From JAWLCA01 sp050485905 (lineage in GTDB: Bacteria; Pseudomonadota; Alphaproteobacteria; Rhodobacterales; Rhodobacteraceae), in assembly GCA_050485905.1 (NCBI GenBank), contig JBJHCH010000005.1, positions 1 through 64,000 of the forward strand: DNA of 64,000 nt, given 5' to 3'. Shown piece by piece: positions 18,387 through 27,295 of the stretch; position 1 is the first letter of the stretch, and each line of letters begins with the position of its first letter. A program made the position numbers and the translations under genes. Below the pieces are notes generated by a model that worked only from the letters and a program-made list of their open reading frames with translations, searched no databases and was not told the origin of the DNA.

Positions 18387-19361
18387 TCAGTTCATCAGGC
18401 CGAAGGCGGTCAGGTCCTGATCGGCCAGCGCCTTGACCACAGGAAAGAAGCCCGCGCGGACAACGTCGGCCTGACCTTCCTGGGTATAGACGTAGCGGAT
18501 GAACTCGCCGCGAAGCGGATCGAGCGGCTGGTTCGGATCCTTGTTGACATAGATGTACAGGAACCGGGCGATCGGGTAGTTCCCGGCCACCGCGTTCTCG
18601 CCCGTCGGCTCGAAGCACTCCGCGCCCTCTTCGGCAGCGATCTGGATCGCCTTCACGTCGGCGGTGCCGTAGCCGATGCCGGAATAACCAATGCCGTTGA
18701 TGTCCGAGGCGACGCCCTGGATCACCGCTGACGAGCCCGGCTGCTCGCGCACCTCGGGGCTGTAGTCGCCGCCGAACAGCGCCACTTCGCGGAAGTAACC
18801 ATAGGTACCCGAGGCCGAGTTGCGGCCATAGGTCGCGATCGGGCGGCTGGCCCAGTCGCCTTCCAGCCCGGCCTCGCCCCAGGTGGTGATCGGGGCATCC
18901 AGACCGCCGTTGCGGGTGGACGAGAAGATCGCGTCGACTTGCGCCAGCGTCAGGCATTCCAGCGGGTTGTCGCGATGCACGAACACGCCCAGCGCGTCGA
19001 TAGCGCCGCGAATCGGGGTCGGCTCATAGCCGTAGCGGGCCTCGAATTCCTCGATCTCGGTGCCGCGCATGGCGCGTGACATCGGGCCGAACTGTGCGGT
19101 GCCCTGCACCAGCGCCGGCGGGGCGGTGCCGGAACCGGCGCCCTGCACCTCGACCGCGACGTTCGGATAGTGGGTGCGGAACCCTTCGGCCCACAGCGTC
19201 ATCAGGTTGTTTAGCGTATCCGATCCGATGGAGGTCAGGTTGCCCGACACGCCGGACGTCGGTTCGTAATTCGGAAGGGCCGGATCGACGGCGACCTGCG
19301 CCAGCGCCGTGGATGCCAGCAGCGACGCCGCGGTCGCGAGCAGAGCAGCAGAGCGTTTCAT
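18387..19361 (-). CDS. pstS: Phosphate-binding periplasmic protein PstS
   Basis: PstS captures phosphate in the periplasm and delivers it to PstCA. The 324-residue precursor begins at ATG 19361 after AAGGAGA. It has a Sec signal peptide (KRSAALLATAASLLASTALA, cleavage before QVAV). Phosphate-binding features are GSDTLNNLM near the start, GAGSGTAPPALVQG and the SASGTYGYFRE loop. An upstream in-frame start (19397) lacks a ribosome site. As first gene of the operon it lies behind the Pho-box-like array and ahead of a strong stem-loop. Confidence 0.96.
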   Translation of the reverse strand: MKRSAALLATAASLLASTALAQVAVDPALPNYEPTSGVSGNLTSIGSDTLNNLMTLWAEGFRTHYPNVAVEVQGAGSGTAPPALVQGTAQFGPMSRAMRGTEIEEFEARYGYEPTPIRGAIDALGVFVHRDNPLECLTLAQVDAIFSSTRNGGLDAPITTWGEAGLEGDWASRPIATYGRNSASGTYGYFREVALFGGDYSPEVREQPGSSAVIQGVASDINGIGYSGIGYGTADVKAIQIAAEEGAECFEPTGENAVAGNYPIARFLYIYVNKDPNQPLDPLRGEFIRYVYTQEGQADVVRAGFFPVVKALADQDLTAFGLMN

Positions 19362-19435
19362 GGTGTCTCCTTGATCATCTGTCAGGGTGCCGCCCATGCG
19401 GCGACGATTGACCCCCTAGCCCTTGCGTGTGGCAC

Positions 19436-19468
19436 CCATGTCAAAGTTTCATGTAACTTTTGTGACAG
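19436..19468 (-). promoter_or_regulatory. Pho-box-like array upstream of pstS (three 11-bp units)
   Basis: On the minus strand three consecutive 11-base units read CTGTCACAAAA, GTTACATGAAA and CTTTGACATGG. The first matches the PhoB half-site CTGTCAY followed by an A-rich spacer. The other two are weaker copies in the same phase. The 11-base period is that of PhoB direct repeats. The array lies about 75 bases upstream of the pstS start codon, where PhoB would take the place of a good -35 element. Confidence 0.65.
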
Positions 19469-19567
19469 ACCGCCGGGGCAGTCGGCGCCCATGCCAGCGG
19501 CGTCAGTGATTCCAGAAGCTTGGGCGAAATCGGGGCACAGGGGCGTCGAAAGACGTAGCGGCGAAGA

Positions 19568-20380
19568 TCAGTCGAAACGCACCGGCAGGCGGAAGCTGTA
19601 GCTTGCGTCGCGCAGCGCAGCGGGGGCTTCGGGGAATCGCCCGGCCCCGGTGACGGCCTGCAGCGCGGCCCTGTCCAGCGCGGGCTGACCCGACCCCGCA
19701 ACAACGCTGGCCGCAAGCAAGCGGCCGTCGCGCGCCACGGTCAGGCTCAGCGTGACTGCCCCCCGCCCGGCGACACGCGGGCGTGCGCGGTCGATGCGCG
19801 CCCGAATCCGCCCGCCCCACTCCGCCAGCGCCGTCTGCCGCGCGGCGGCCGACTGTCCGGGCGCCTCGGTCGCCGCGCGGCTGCCGCGCGTCTCTCCAGC
19901 GCCTGCGCCCTCCGCCCGGCGCGCAGGCGCGGTCTCTGTCGGCGGGGGTAGGGCTGCGGGCCGCGCCACCGGGCGGGGCGACTCCGCTGGCGCAGAGTCG
20001 GTCATCGTCGGCTCGGGGGCGGGCAGAGGCGGCGGAGGTGAGGGCGCAAGTGCCTCGTCCCGCATCGGGGGCGGCGCGGAGATGACGGGCGGAGTCGCCG
20101 CAACAGGCGGCACGGCTGGTACGGCCGCGGATGGAGGCACGGGCGGCGCGGATTCGACCGGCGGGCTGACCGCAGATGGGGCGGCCGGGCCTGTCGCCGG
20201 CGCCTGCTCCCACTCTGCCACCATCGCCGCCAGCACCATATCCGCGCCCGTAACAGACAGGCTGGCGCGACCGCCCTCGCCCGCGCCCTCGGTGCCGCCC
20301 GCGGGCAGGCCCTGCCACAGCGCCACATGCAGCGCCGTGGCGACACCCAGGAACAGCGTGCCCTCGGCCAGCAGCTTCAT
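19568..20380 (-). CDS. tonB: TonB-family energy transducer
   Basis: TonB spans the periplasm and passes energy from ExbBD to outer-membrane receptors. The 270-residue protein has an N-terminal membrane helix (about residues 7–22), a Pro/Ala-rich spacer (about 65–160) and a TonB C-terminal domain from about residue 190. That domain contains the block GAVTLSLTVARDGRL and ends in SYSFRLPVRF. It is the last gene of the riboswitch operon and starts with a four-base overlap with the second exbD, so it most likely serves the BtuB receptor of the same transcript. Confidence 0.9.
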   Translation of the reverse strand: MKLLAEGTLFLGVATALHVALWQGLPAGGTEGAGEGGRASLSVTGADMVLAAMVAEWEQAPATGPAAPSAVSPPVESAPPVPPSAAVPAVPPVAATPPVISAPPPMRDEALAPSPPPPLPAPEPTMTDSAPAESPRPVARPAALPPPTETAPARRAEGAGAGETRGSRAATEAPGQSAAARQTALAEWGGRIRARIDRARPRVAGRGAVTLSLTVARDGRLLAASVVAGSGQPALDRAALQAVTGAGRFPEAPAALRDASYSFRLPVRFD

Positions 20381-20754
20381 CGCGCCACCACCGTCAGATC
20401 AACCTGCAGCACGCCCAATGCCGAAAGACGGGTGAGCAGCGCGGCCAGTTCCGCCCCCGGCAGCGCCGCATCGGCGCGCAGGGTCAGCGCCCCCTCATGC
20501 CCCGCAAGGGCGTCCAGAGCCTCCGCGTCCCGCAACGCGCCATAGGCAAGCGCGCCGTCGGCAGCCACATGCAGCGGTGTGCCGGGCGGCACCTCGGTCT
20601 CGACGTCACCGGCCGTGGGCGGGGTCAGCGGGAACGGGTCGGGCGGTGCGATGGTGGCGGCAAGCAGGAAAAAGATCAGCAGCAGAAAGACGATGTTGAT
20701 CATCGGCACGATGTTCTCGCCGCGCGCGCGCCGGGGCGGCGGGTCGAAGGTCAT
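20377..20754 (-). CDS. ExbD-like protein with Asn in place of the membrane Asp
   Basis: This 125-residue protein has the ExbD layout: short cytoplasmic N-terminus, one membrane helix (about residues 16–35) and a periplasmic domain. ExbD and TolR proteins carry one essential Asp in the helix (Asp25 in E. coli ExbD) that takes part in proton flow. Here the matching position is Asn, in PMINIVFLLLIFF; the codon is AAC. The neighbouring ExbD copy has Asp. Both exbD genes overlap by four bases and are probably made together. The protein may be a partner subunit that does not carry protons. Confidence 0.85.
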   Translation of the reverse strand: MTFDPPPRRARGENIVPMINIVFLLLIFFLLAATIAPPDPFPLTPPTAGDVETEVPPGTPLHVAADGALAYGALRDAEALDALAGHEGALTLRADAALPGAELAALLTRLSALGVLQVDLTVVAR

Positions 20755-21149
20755 GGCGCCCCCTCCACGATCACCAGCCGCGCGAATCCGGCCTCCTGCA
20801 ATGCCTTCAGCACCTCAACGAGCCGTTGCAGGTCCGCGCCGTCACGGGGGCGCAGCAGGATCGGGTCGTCCGGCGCCTCGGTCAGGCGCGACAGATCCGC
20901 GATGAGCGAGGAAACATCCGTCGCAACACCGTTCAGCGCCAGCGCATCGGGGCGCACATCGACCAGCCGCGGCGGGCCGGAATAATCCGCCGCCGCACCC
21001 GGCGTGCCCAGTGTCAGCGGCAAGGCACCCTCGATACCGAAGCGGGCGGCGAGCATGAAGAAGACCAGCAGCAGGAACACCACGTCGATCATCGGTGTAA
21101 GGCTGGGCCGACGGCGCGGGCGAGGGGGCGCGATGACGAACGCGGTCAT
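20751..21149 (-). CDS. exbD: Biopolymer transport protein ExbD (canonical Asp)
   Basis: ExbD forms the ion-driven motor with ExbB and energises TonB. The 132-residue product has a single membrane helix beginning with the canonical PSLTPMIDVVFLLLVFFML, in which Asp is the proton-carrying residue, followed by a periplasmic domain ending in RLVIVEGAP. The start at 21149 overlaps the exbB stop in ATGA. It is followed directly by a second exbD that lacks the Asp. Confidence 0.92.
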   Translation of the reverse strand: MTAFVIAPPRPRRRPSLTPMIDVVFLLLVFFMLAARFGIEGALPLTLGTPGAAADYSGPPRLVDVRPDALALNGVATDVSSLIADLSRLTEAPDDPILLRPRDGADLQRLVEVLKALQEAGFARLVIVEGAP

Positions 21150-21778
21150 GCCGCCGGCCCACGGGTGAAGATGCGCGTCGCCGCATCCTCCATGTCCGCC
21201 TGCAGCCGGTCGGCCACGCTTTCGAACCAGACCAGCGCCACCCCCGCCGGGATCGCCACCGCCATGCCGGCGGCGGTGGTCAGCAGCGCCTCCCATATCC
21301 CGCCGGCCAGCAGCGCGGGATCGGCCTGCGACCCGGCCGATTGCAGCGCCTGGAACGCGGCAATCATCCCCAGAACCGTACCGAACAGCCCCAGCAGTGG
21401 TGCGATGGTCGCCACCAGCTCCAGCCCGCGCAGCCCGGCGCGGGCGGTTCGCAACTCGACCCGCGCGGTGCGCAGCACCTCCTCTCGTGCCGTGGCGTCG
21501 GTCAGCGCCGGGTCGCGCCGGGCGGCGATGGCGGCGCGAACCAGCCGCGCCCGGATGCCCAACCGGCCCGAAAGCATCCGTGCCGCAGCCTCTGCGTCGC
21601 CCGACACCCAGGCCCGCACCGCGGCCTCGGCCCGCCGTCCGCGCCAGGCCCCGGACAGCGTCAGTCGCCACAGCTTCCACAGGATCAGCGCCACGGTGAA
21701 GACCGACAGCCCGGCTATGATCCACAGCGCGACACCGCCCCGGCTCAGATCCTCGGCAATCTGCGATAGGTCTATCAT
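21146..21778 (-). CDS. exbB: MotA/TolQ/ExbB proton-channel protein
   Basis: The 210-residue product has the three membrane helices of ExbB: one at residues 15–35 and a pair in the C-terminal half containing ELVATIAPLLGLFGTVLGMI and TTAAGMAVAIPAGVAL, the conserved pore motifs. It assembles as a pentamer around ExbD. The start at 21778 (MIDLSQIAEDL) overlaps the stop of the upstream BtuF-like gene in ATGA. It is the seventh of nine coupled genes. Confidence 0.93.
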   Translation of the reverse strand: MIDLSQIAEDLSRGGVALWIIAGLSVFTVALILWKLWRLTLSGAWRGRRAEAAVRAWVSGDAEAAARMLSGRLGIRARLVRAAIAARRDPALTDATAREEVLRTARVELRTARAGLRGLELVATIAPLLGLFGTVLGMIAAFQALQSAGSQADPALLAGGIWEALLTTAAGMAVAIPAGVALVWFESVADRLQADMEDAATRIFTRGPAA

Positions 21779-22547
21779 GCCACCCCCTCCAGCGCCGCGC
21801 GGATCGCGTCCAGCCCCTCGGTCAGCGCCGCCGGCCCCGGTTGCAGGATCAGCGGCGACTTGATCTCGACAATCCGCCCCGCCTGCACCGCCGGGATCTC
21901 GTCCCAGCCCGGACGCGCGGCGATCTTTTCGGGCCGCACCTTCTTGCCGCACCACGAAGCCAGAATGACATCCGGCGCCGCCTCGATCACCCGCTCGGGC
22001 AGAACGATCCGGTCGCGGGCGGATTTCTGCAGCGCGAGGTCGGCAAATACGTCCTCGCCCCCTGCAACCTCGATCAGTTCCGACACCCAGCCAATGCCGG
22101 AGATCAGCGGATCATCCCATTCCTCAAACCACACGCGCGGGCGACGGGCCGGGGCGGCGGGCACAAGCCGCGCCGCCATCTCCTGCGCCAGCACCTCGGC
22201 GCGATCCACGCACCCGACCAGCGCGCCCAGGGTGCGGATCATCACCAGAATCCCCGCCAGGTCGCGCTGGTTGAAGGCATGGACCGCGACGCCCGCGCGG
22301 ATCAGCTCTGCCACGATCTCGGCCTGCAGGTCGGAAAACGTCAGCACCAAATCCGGCTCCAGTGCCAGGATTTTCGGGATATCGGCCGAGGTGAAGGCCC
22401 CAACCCGAGGTTTCTCCCGCCGCACCCGGGGCGGACGCACCGCATAGCCCGAAACACCGACGATCCGCGCGTCCTCTCCCAGCAGGTACAGCGTCTCCAC
22501 CGTTTCCTCAGTCAGGCAGATGATGCGTTCGGGCGGGAAGCAGCGCA

Positions 22548-22548
<1 letters not shown>
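21775..22548 (-). CDS. BtuF-like cobalamin-binding-family protein without signal peptide
   Basis: This 257-residue protein has the BtuF/FhuD-type binding-protein fold pattern: RIICLTEETVETLYLLGE at the start, DLVLTFSDLQ in the middle, and PDVILASWCGKK with EIPAVQAGRIVEI near the end. It lacks any hydrophobic leader, so it should stay in the cytoplasm unless the true start lies elsewhere; the ATG directly overlaps the btuD stop (TGATG), which makes this start convincing. A separate BtuF with a signal peptide is encoded upstream in the same operon. Signal-less members of this family are often annotated cobalamin-binding protein; the role is unknown. Confidence 0.8.
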
Positions 22549-23299
<751 letters not shown>

Positions 23300-23303
<4 letters not shown>

Positions 23304-24292
23304 CGGAACTCTCCCCGCGTGCGATAGATCAGGTGCAGGAACAGCGGCGCGCCGACGATGGCCATGACGACACCCAGCTTCAGATCGCGCTCGGGCAGCA
23401 CCAGCCGCACGGCAATGTCGGCTGCCAGCAGCATCGCCGCCCCGCCCAGCGCGGACGCCCAAAGCAGCCGTGACGGCCGCGCCCCCACCGCCCGACGCAG
23501 CAGATGCGGGACCACAAGGCCCACGAATCCGACCGCCCCCGCCACCGCCGTCGCCGCCCCAACTGCCGAAGCGGTGCCCAGAACCAGCAGCAGGCGCATC
23601 TGCGTCAGGTTCACGCCCATCGCCCCCGCCGCATCCTCTCCCAGCGTCAGCGCATCCAGCCCCCGGCCCAGCAACAGCAGCACCGCACCGCCCGCGAGGA
23701 TGAAGGGCGCGGCGATGGCCACATGCACCACCGACCGGTCAGCGAGAGATCCCATCATCCAGAACACGATCTCAGACGCCGCGAAGGGATTGGGCGACAG
23801 GTTCAGCACCAGCGAGGTGAAGGCCCCCGCCAACGCCGAGATCGCGATGCCGGCCAGGATCAGCGTCAGCGACGACCCGCGCGGCCCGGCCAGCCACAGG
23901 ATCAGCCCCACCGCCACCGTGGCCCCGGCCAGCGCCGCCGTCGGCAGCGCCAGCACATGAGCAGCGGCGATCCCAGTCTGCAGCGCGATCACCGCCCCCA
24001 GCGCGGCCGAGGCGGACACCCCGATCAGCCCCGGCTCGGCCAGCGGGTTCCTCAGATACCCCTGCATCGCCGCCCCCGACAGGCCCAGCGCCGCCCCGAT
24101 CAGCGCCGCCAGCACCGCGCGCGGCAACCGGATCTCGCGCATGATCAGCGCCAGCGGCCCGTCACCACCCGCCACCAGCGCCGTCAGGCTTGCGCCCACC
24201 GGCAGCGCCGCCGGACCGATCAGCAGCGAGGCCGTGAACAGCGCCACGACCAAAGCTGACAGCGAAAGGGCCAGCGCGCGGGGGGCGATCAT
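23300..24292 (-). CDS. btuC: FecCD-family cobalamin permease
   Basis: This 330-residue protein is highly hydrophobic, with about ten membrane helices and the FecCD/BtuC blocks RLPRAVLAALIGAALGLSGA and RNPLAEPGLIGVSASAALG. The ATPase-contact region is GFVGLVVPHLLRR. It moves cobalamin from BtuF across the inner membrane. Start and stop both overlap neighbours by four bases. Confidence 0.93.
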
Positions 24293-25116
24293 TGCGCGAG
24301 CCTCTCGCGCGCAGCCGCCAGCCGGGTGACCGCGCGCAGCACATGGGGCGTGCCGCAGACCCAGTCGGCATCCGACAATCCCTCGCCGCCCGCGCGCAAC
24401 TCGCGCAGGGCGGGGTGGCGCGGCACATCCTCGGCCCGGCTGTGGCCGGGATAGCGGCTGCCGCCGATGATCACGTCGGGATCGGCCAGGATCAGTTGTT
24501 CCAGCGCCAGCATGCCGCCGCCCGACAGGCCAAGCTCGGTGGCGACATTGTCGAACCCGACCGCCCGAAGCACCTGCCCCGGCAGCGAGTCCGCGCCGCT
24601 GGTGTAACCGTTCGCCCCGTAAAGCGCCGCCCGCGGGCGATGCGGCGGATCGGCGCTGAGGGCGGCCAGATCCGCCTCGAACCCCACCGCCATCTCCTCG
24701 GCCGCCTCCTCGCGCCCCAGTGCCGCACCGATCAGGCGGATATGCGCGCCGACGTCATCCAGCGACGATGCGGGCCGCAGTTGCACCACCGGCACCCCCA
24801 GCCGGTCCAGCAGCGCCAGCGTCGCCGGGGCGGTGAAACTGCCCGCCAGCACCAGATCGGGGTTCAGCAGGAACACCTCCTCAGCCGAGGCGTGGTTGAC
24901 CGGGTAGGCTGCCGCCTCCTCGATCATGGTCGAGGATCGCGGGTCGCGCGCCAGATGCGACACGGACAGAAGCTGCCCCGGCGCTGCCAGCAGCATCGCC
25001 AGCTGATCGGTGCACAGGTTGATCGACACCACCCGCTCTGGCGCTGCCCAGCCGGGGCCGGGCAGCGCGCAAAGCGCGAGCGCAAGCGCCCTAGAAGCGG
25101 CTCGAAAGGCCGACAT
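24289..25116 (-). CDS. btuF: Periplasmic cobalamin-binding protein BtuF
   Basis: The 275-residue precursor has a Sec signal peptide (about residues 1–24, ending GPGWA) and then the BtuF-family opening ERVVSINLCTDQLAMLLA. Later blocks include NPDLVLAG and DPDVIIGGSRYPG. It would hand vitamin B12 to the BtuCD transporter. ATG 25116 lies inside the 3' end of btuB, so the two genes overlap by 26 bases, and the stop overlaps btuC by four bases. B12 specificity is inferred from the operon. Confidence 0.88.
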   Translation of the reverse strand: MSAFRAASRALALALCALPGPGWAAPERVVSINLCTDQLAMLLAAPGQLLSVSHLARDPRSSTMIEEAAAYPVNHASAEEVFLLNPDLVLAGSFTAPATLALLDRLGVPVVQLRPASSLDDVGAHIRLIGAALGREEAAEEMAVGFEADLAALSADPPHRPRAALYGANGYTSGADSLPGQVLRAVGFDNVATELGLSGGGMLALEQLILADPDVIIGGSRYPGHSRAEDVPRHPALRELRAGGEGLSDADWVCGTPHVLRAVTRLAAARERLAQ

Positions 25117-26932
25117 AGACCGCCCGATCCGACGTGCCGTAGCCCGCGACCGTCTGGTACTGCTTGTTGAAGACGTTATCGACCCGCAGCGTGACATCGG
25201 CCCGGTCGGTCAGTTCGTAGCTGAAGGAGGTGTTGACCACGGCATAGTTCGGCATCGGATTTATGCCGTTGCCGTCCAGCCGGCCCGCCGCAGACTGGAT
25301 CGTGGTGACGTTGCGCAGTCGGTCGGTCAGCCTGCTGTCCAGCGTAACGGCCAGCTCATGCCGCGGCACCCGGCCCAGCCGCAGCCCGTCGCGCGGCCCT
25401 GCGCTGAAACGGGCATCGACGTAGGTATAGGCAAGCCGCAGGTTGGCGCGGTCGCCCAGCGGCATGTCGCCCGCCACCTCCAGCCCGCGCCGGTTGGTCT
25501 GCTCGATGTTCTCGGGCACGAAGGTTACGGGGTCAAAGGTGATCTCATTGTTGGTGCGCAAGGTGAACAGCGTGGCAGAGACCCTGCCGCCGAAAGGCAG
25601 CGCATATTCCGCCCCGACCTCTGCGCCCCGGCTTGTCTCGGCCTCCAGCGCCGGGTTGCCGAACGGGCCAAAGCGTTCGCCAAAGGCGGGCACACGGAAT
25701 CCGTTGGAAATCGCGCCGCGCAGGGTTAGCGCATCGCCCGCGCGCCAAGCGGCGGCCAGCCGCCCGGTCTCGAACCTGCCGAAATCCGAATGCCGGTCCA
25801 CACGGGCCGAGGCGGAGATATCCAGATCGGTACTGGGCGACCACAACGCCTCGCCATAGATCGCGGCGGTATTGGCCGAAACCGGCGTAAAGCCGGTGAA
25901 CGGCGCCTCACCTTCGGCCCGCTCACGCCCGATCTCACCGCCCCATGACAGGCGCAGGGCGTCCGACAGATCGGTTGTGCCCAGATAGCTTGCCCCGATG
26001 CGCGTGCCGCGGAACCGGTCGGGCGGGCCACCGGCATCGGTGTCCCGGCGATTGATGCGATAGGCGGTCAAATCGAACACATGACGGATCTGCCCCGGCT
26101 CGAACTCGGCAAAGATGCGCCCGCCGAACTCTCGGCGCCGCTCCACCAGATCGGCGTCGGCAAAGGGGAAGCCGCCGTCATATTCCGCCCGGCTGCGCTG
26201 CGCAAAGGCCGAGGCGCCCAGCGTCAGCGTGTCGCTGATCGCGTGACGCAGGGTGAAACTGGCGCGCGTCGCCTCGAACCCGTCGGCCTCGGTATTGCCG
26301 TCATTCTCGTCCGCAGCCGAGAACCCGTCTGTCCGGGTGTGGCCGAGGTTGAAGGTCAGCGATCCGCGCTCGGTGCGGTGGGTCAGCCCGTAGCTGGCGA
26401 TGGCGGTGCCGTAGCTGCCGATCTCGATCGACGCGCGCTGGTTCAGCCCGTCTTCCTCGGCCACCCGCGTGGTGATGTTGATGACCCCACCCACGGCCGA
26501 ACCACCGTAGAGCGCGCCCTGCGGCCCGCGCAGCACCTCGATCCGGCCGATATCGCCGGTGGTCAGGTTGCCGAAGTTGAAGTTGGACGACGGCGACGAC
26601 GGATCCGTCACCAGCACCCCGTCGACATAGACGCTGACATAGCGCGGATGCGCGCCGCGGATGCGCAGGTCGCTCGTGGTGCCCAACGGGCCAAGCTGCA
26701 CCACCCCCACGCCCGGCAGCCGGGAAAGGTAGCTGGAAAGCTGCACGTCACCCGCCGCCTCAAGCTCGTCGCGCTCCACCACGGTCACGCTGGCGCCGGT
26801 GCTGGCCAGCGCGGTGGGGGCAAGGTTCGCGGAAAACGTGATCTCGTCCAGATCGAACACCGCCTGCGACAGGGCGGGTTGGGCGGCGAATGCCAGAAGC
26901 GTGGCGCCGGTCAGGGCACGCAGGTGTCTCAT
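25091..26932 (-). CDS. btuB: TonB-dependent outer-membrane vitamin B12 receptor
   Basis: The 613-residue precursor has a signal peptide of about 22 residues (ending PALS), a TonB-box region (DLDEITFSA) and a plug domain (SSYLSRLPGVGVVQLG, then RIEVLRGPQGALYGGSAVGGVINI). A 22-strand barrel follows, ending in the outer-membrane sorting signal YVGLSSRF. Length matches BtuB. It is first in the operon, behind a cobalamin riboswitch, which strongly supports B12 as the ligand. Start ATG 26932 follows AAGGAG at seven bases. Confidence 0.94.
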   Translation of the reverse strand: MRHLRALTGATLLAFAAQPALSQAVFDLDEITFSANLAPTALASTGASVTVVERDELEAAGDVQLSSYLSRLPGVGVVQLGPLGTTSDLRIRGAHPRYVSVYVDGVLVTDPSSPSSNFNFGNLTTGDIGRIEVLRGPQGALYGGSAVGGVINITTRVAEEDGLNQRASIEIGSYGTAIASYGLTHRTERGSLTFNLGHTRTDGFSAADENDGNTEADGFEATRASFTLRHAISDTLTLGASAFAQRSRAEYDGGFPFADADLVERRREFGGRIFAEFEPGQIRHVFDLTAYRINRRDTDAGGPPDRFRGTRIGASYLGTTDLSDALRLSWGGEIGRERAEGEAPFTGFTPVSANTAAIYGEALWSPSTDLDISASARVDRHSDFGRFETGRLAAAWRAGDALTLRGAISNGFRVPAFGERFGPFGNPALEAETSRGAEVGAEYALPFGGRVSATLFTLRTNNEITFDPVTFVPENIEQTNRRGLEVAGDMPLGDRANLRLAYTYVDARFSAGPRDGLRLGRVPRHELAVTLDSRLTDRLRNVTTIQSAAGRLDGNGINPMPNYAVVNTSFSYELTDRADVTLRVDNVFNKQYQTVAGYGTSDRAVYVGLSSRF

Positions 26933-26939
26933 GTCTCAT

Positions 26940-26985
26940 CTCCTTCCGCGCGGGGCGCGGGACGTTGGAATGTCCTTGGAAGGAG
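26940..26985 (-). promoter_or_regulatory. Predicted Shine–Dalgarno-masking stem before btuB
   Basis: The btuB ribosome site GGAAGGAG (26940–26947, minus strand) is an exact complement of CTCCTTCC at 26978–26985, just upstream. The two can form an 8-bp stem with a 30-base loop that hides the ribosome site. It lies between the riboswitch and the start codon, so it could be the expression platform for translational control. A competing pairing with the riboswitch was not worked out. Confidence 0.5.
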
Positions 26986-27068
26986 GTGCCCCCCGCAGAC
27001 GGTGCGAACGTCACCTCTACGGAAGAACCGTTGCCCATGGCGCGCCCCGCACCCGGACAGGGTGATCG

Positions 27069-27250
27069 TTCCGGCAGGTCTCCTGACTCGCGGGTCGTCG
27101 CTTGGCTGTGCCTTCCCAGGGATCGGTCCCCAGTGGCCCTTGAACAGCCGCGCTCGCCGCCTACAGTTGCGGGGGCAGTTCCGGACTTGCGGGGCGGGCC
27201 CCGCGCACCGGATTCCCTATTACCCGGACGGTCACCCGCCCGGACCGGAA
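27069..27250 (-). ncRNA. Cobalamin (B12) riboswitch
   Basis: Reading the minus strand, the classic conserved elements occur in order: TTCCGG opening P1, AATAGGGAA, then CCGCAACTGT, GGCGGCGAGC and the B12-box region GCCACTGG. GGGAAGGC, GCGACGACCCGCGAGTCAGGAGACC and the closing CCGGAA of P1 follow. It binds adenosylcobalamin or a related form and lowers expression of the downstream genes. It lies 137 bases before btuB and controls the B12 uptake operon. It starts 45 bases after the arsJ stop on the same strand, so read-through from arsJ is possible. Confidence 0.96.
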
Positions 27251-27295
27251 TGGCGAAATGTTAATCTTGCGCCGATCCCGCCGCAATCGAAATCG

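Noticed and set aside
26760..27038. Short frame starting after the riboswitch and overlapping btuB out of frame
   Set aside because: It has a poor ribosome site and runs deep into btuB in another frame. It could be a regulatory upstream frame, but nothing supports translation.
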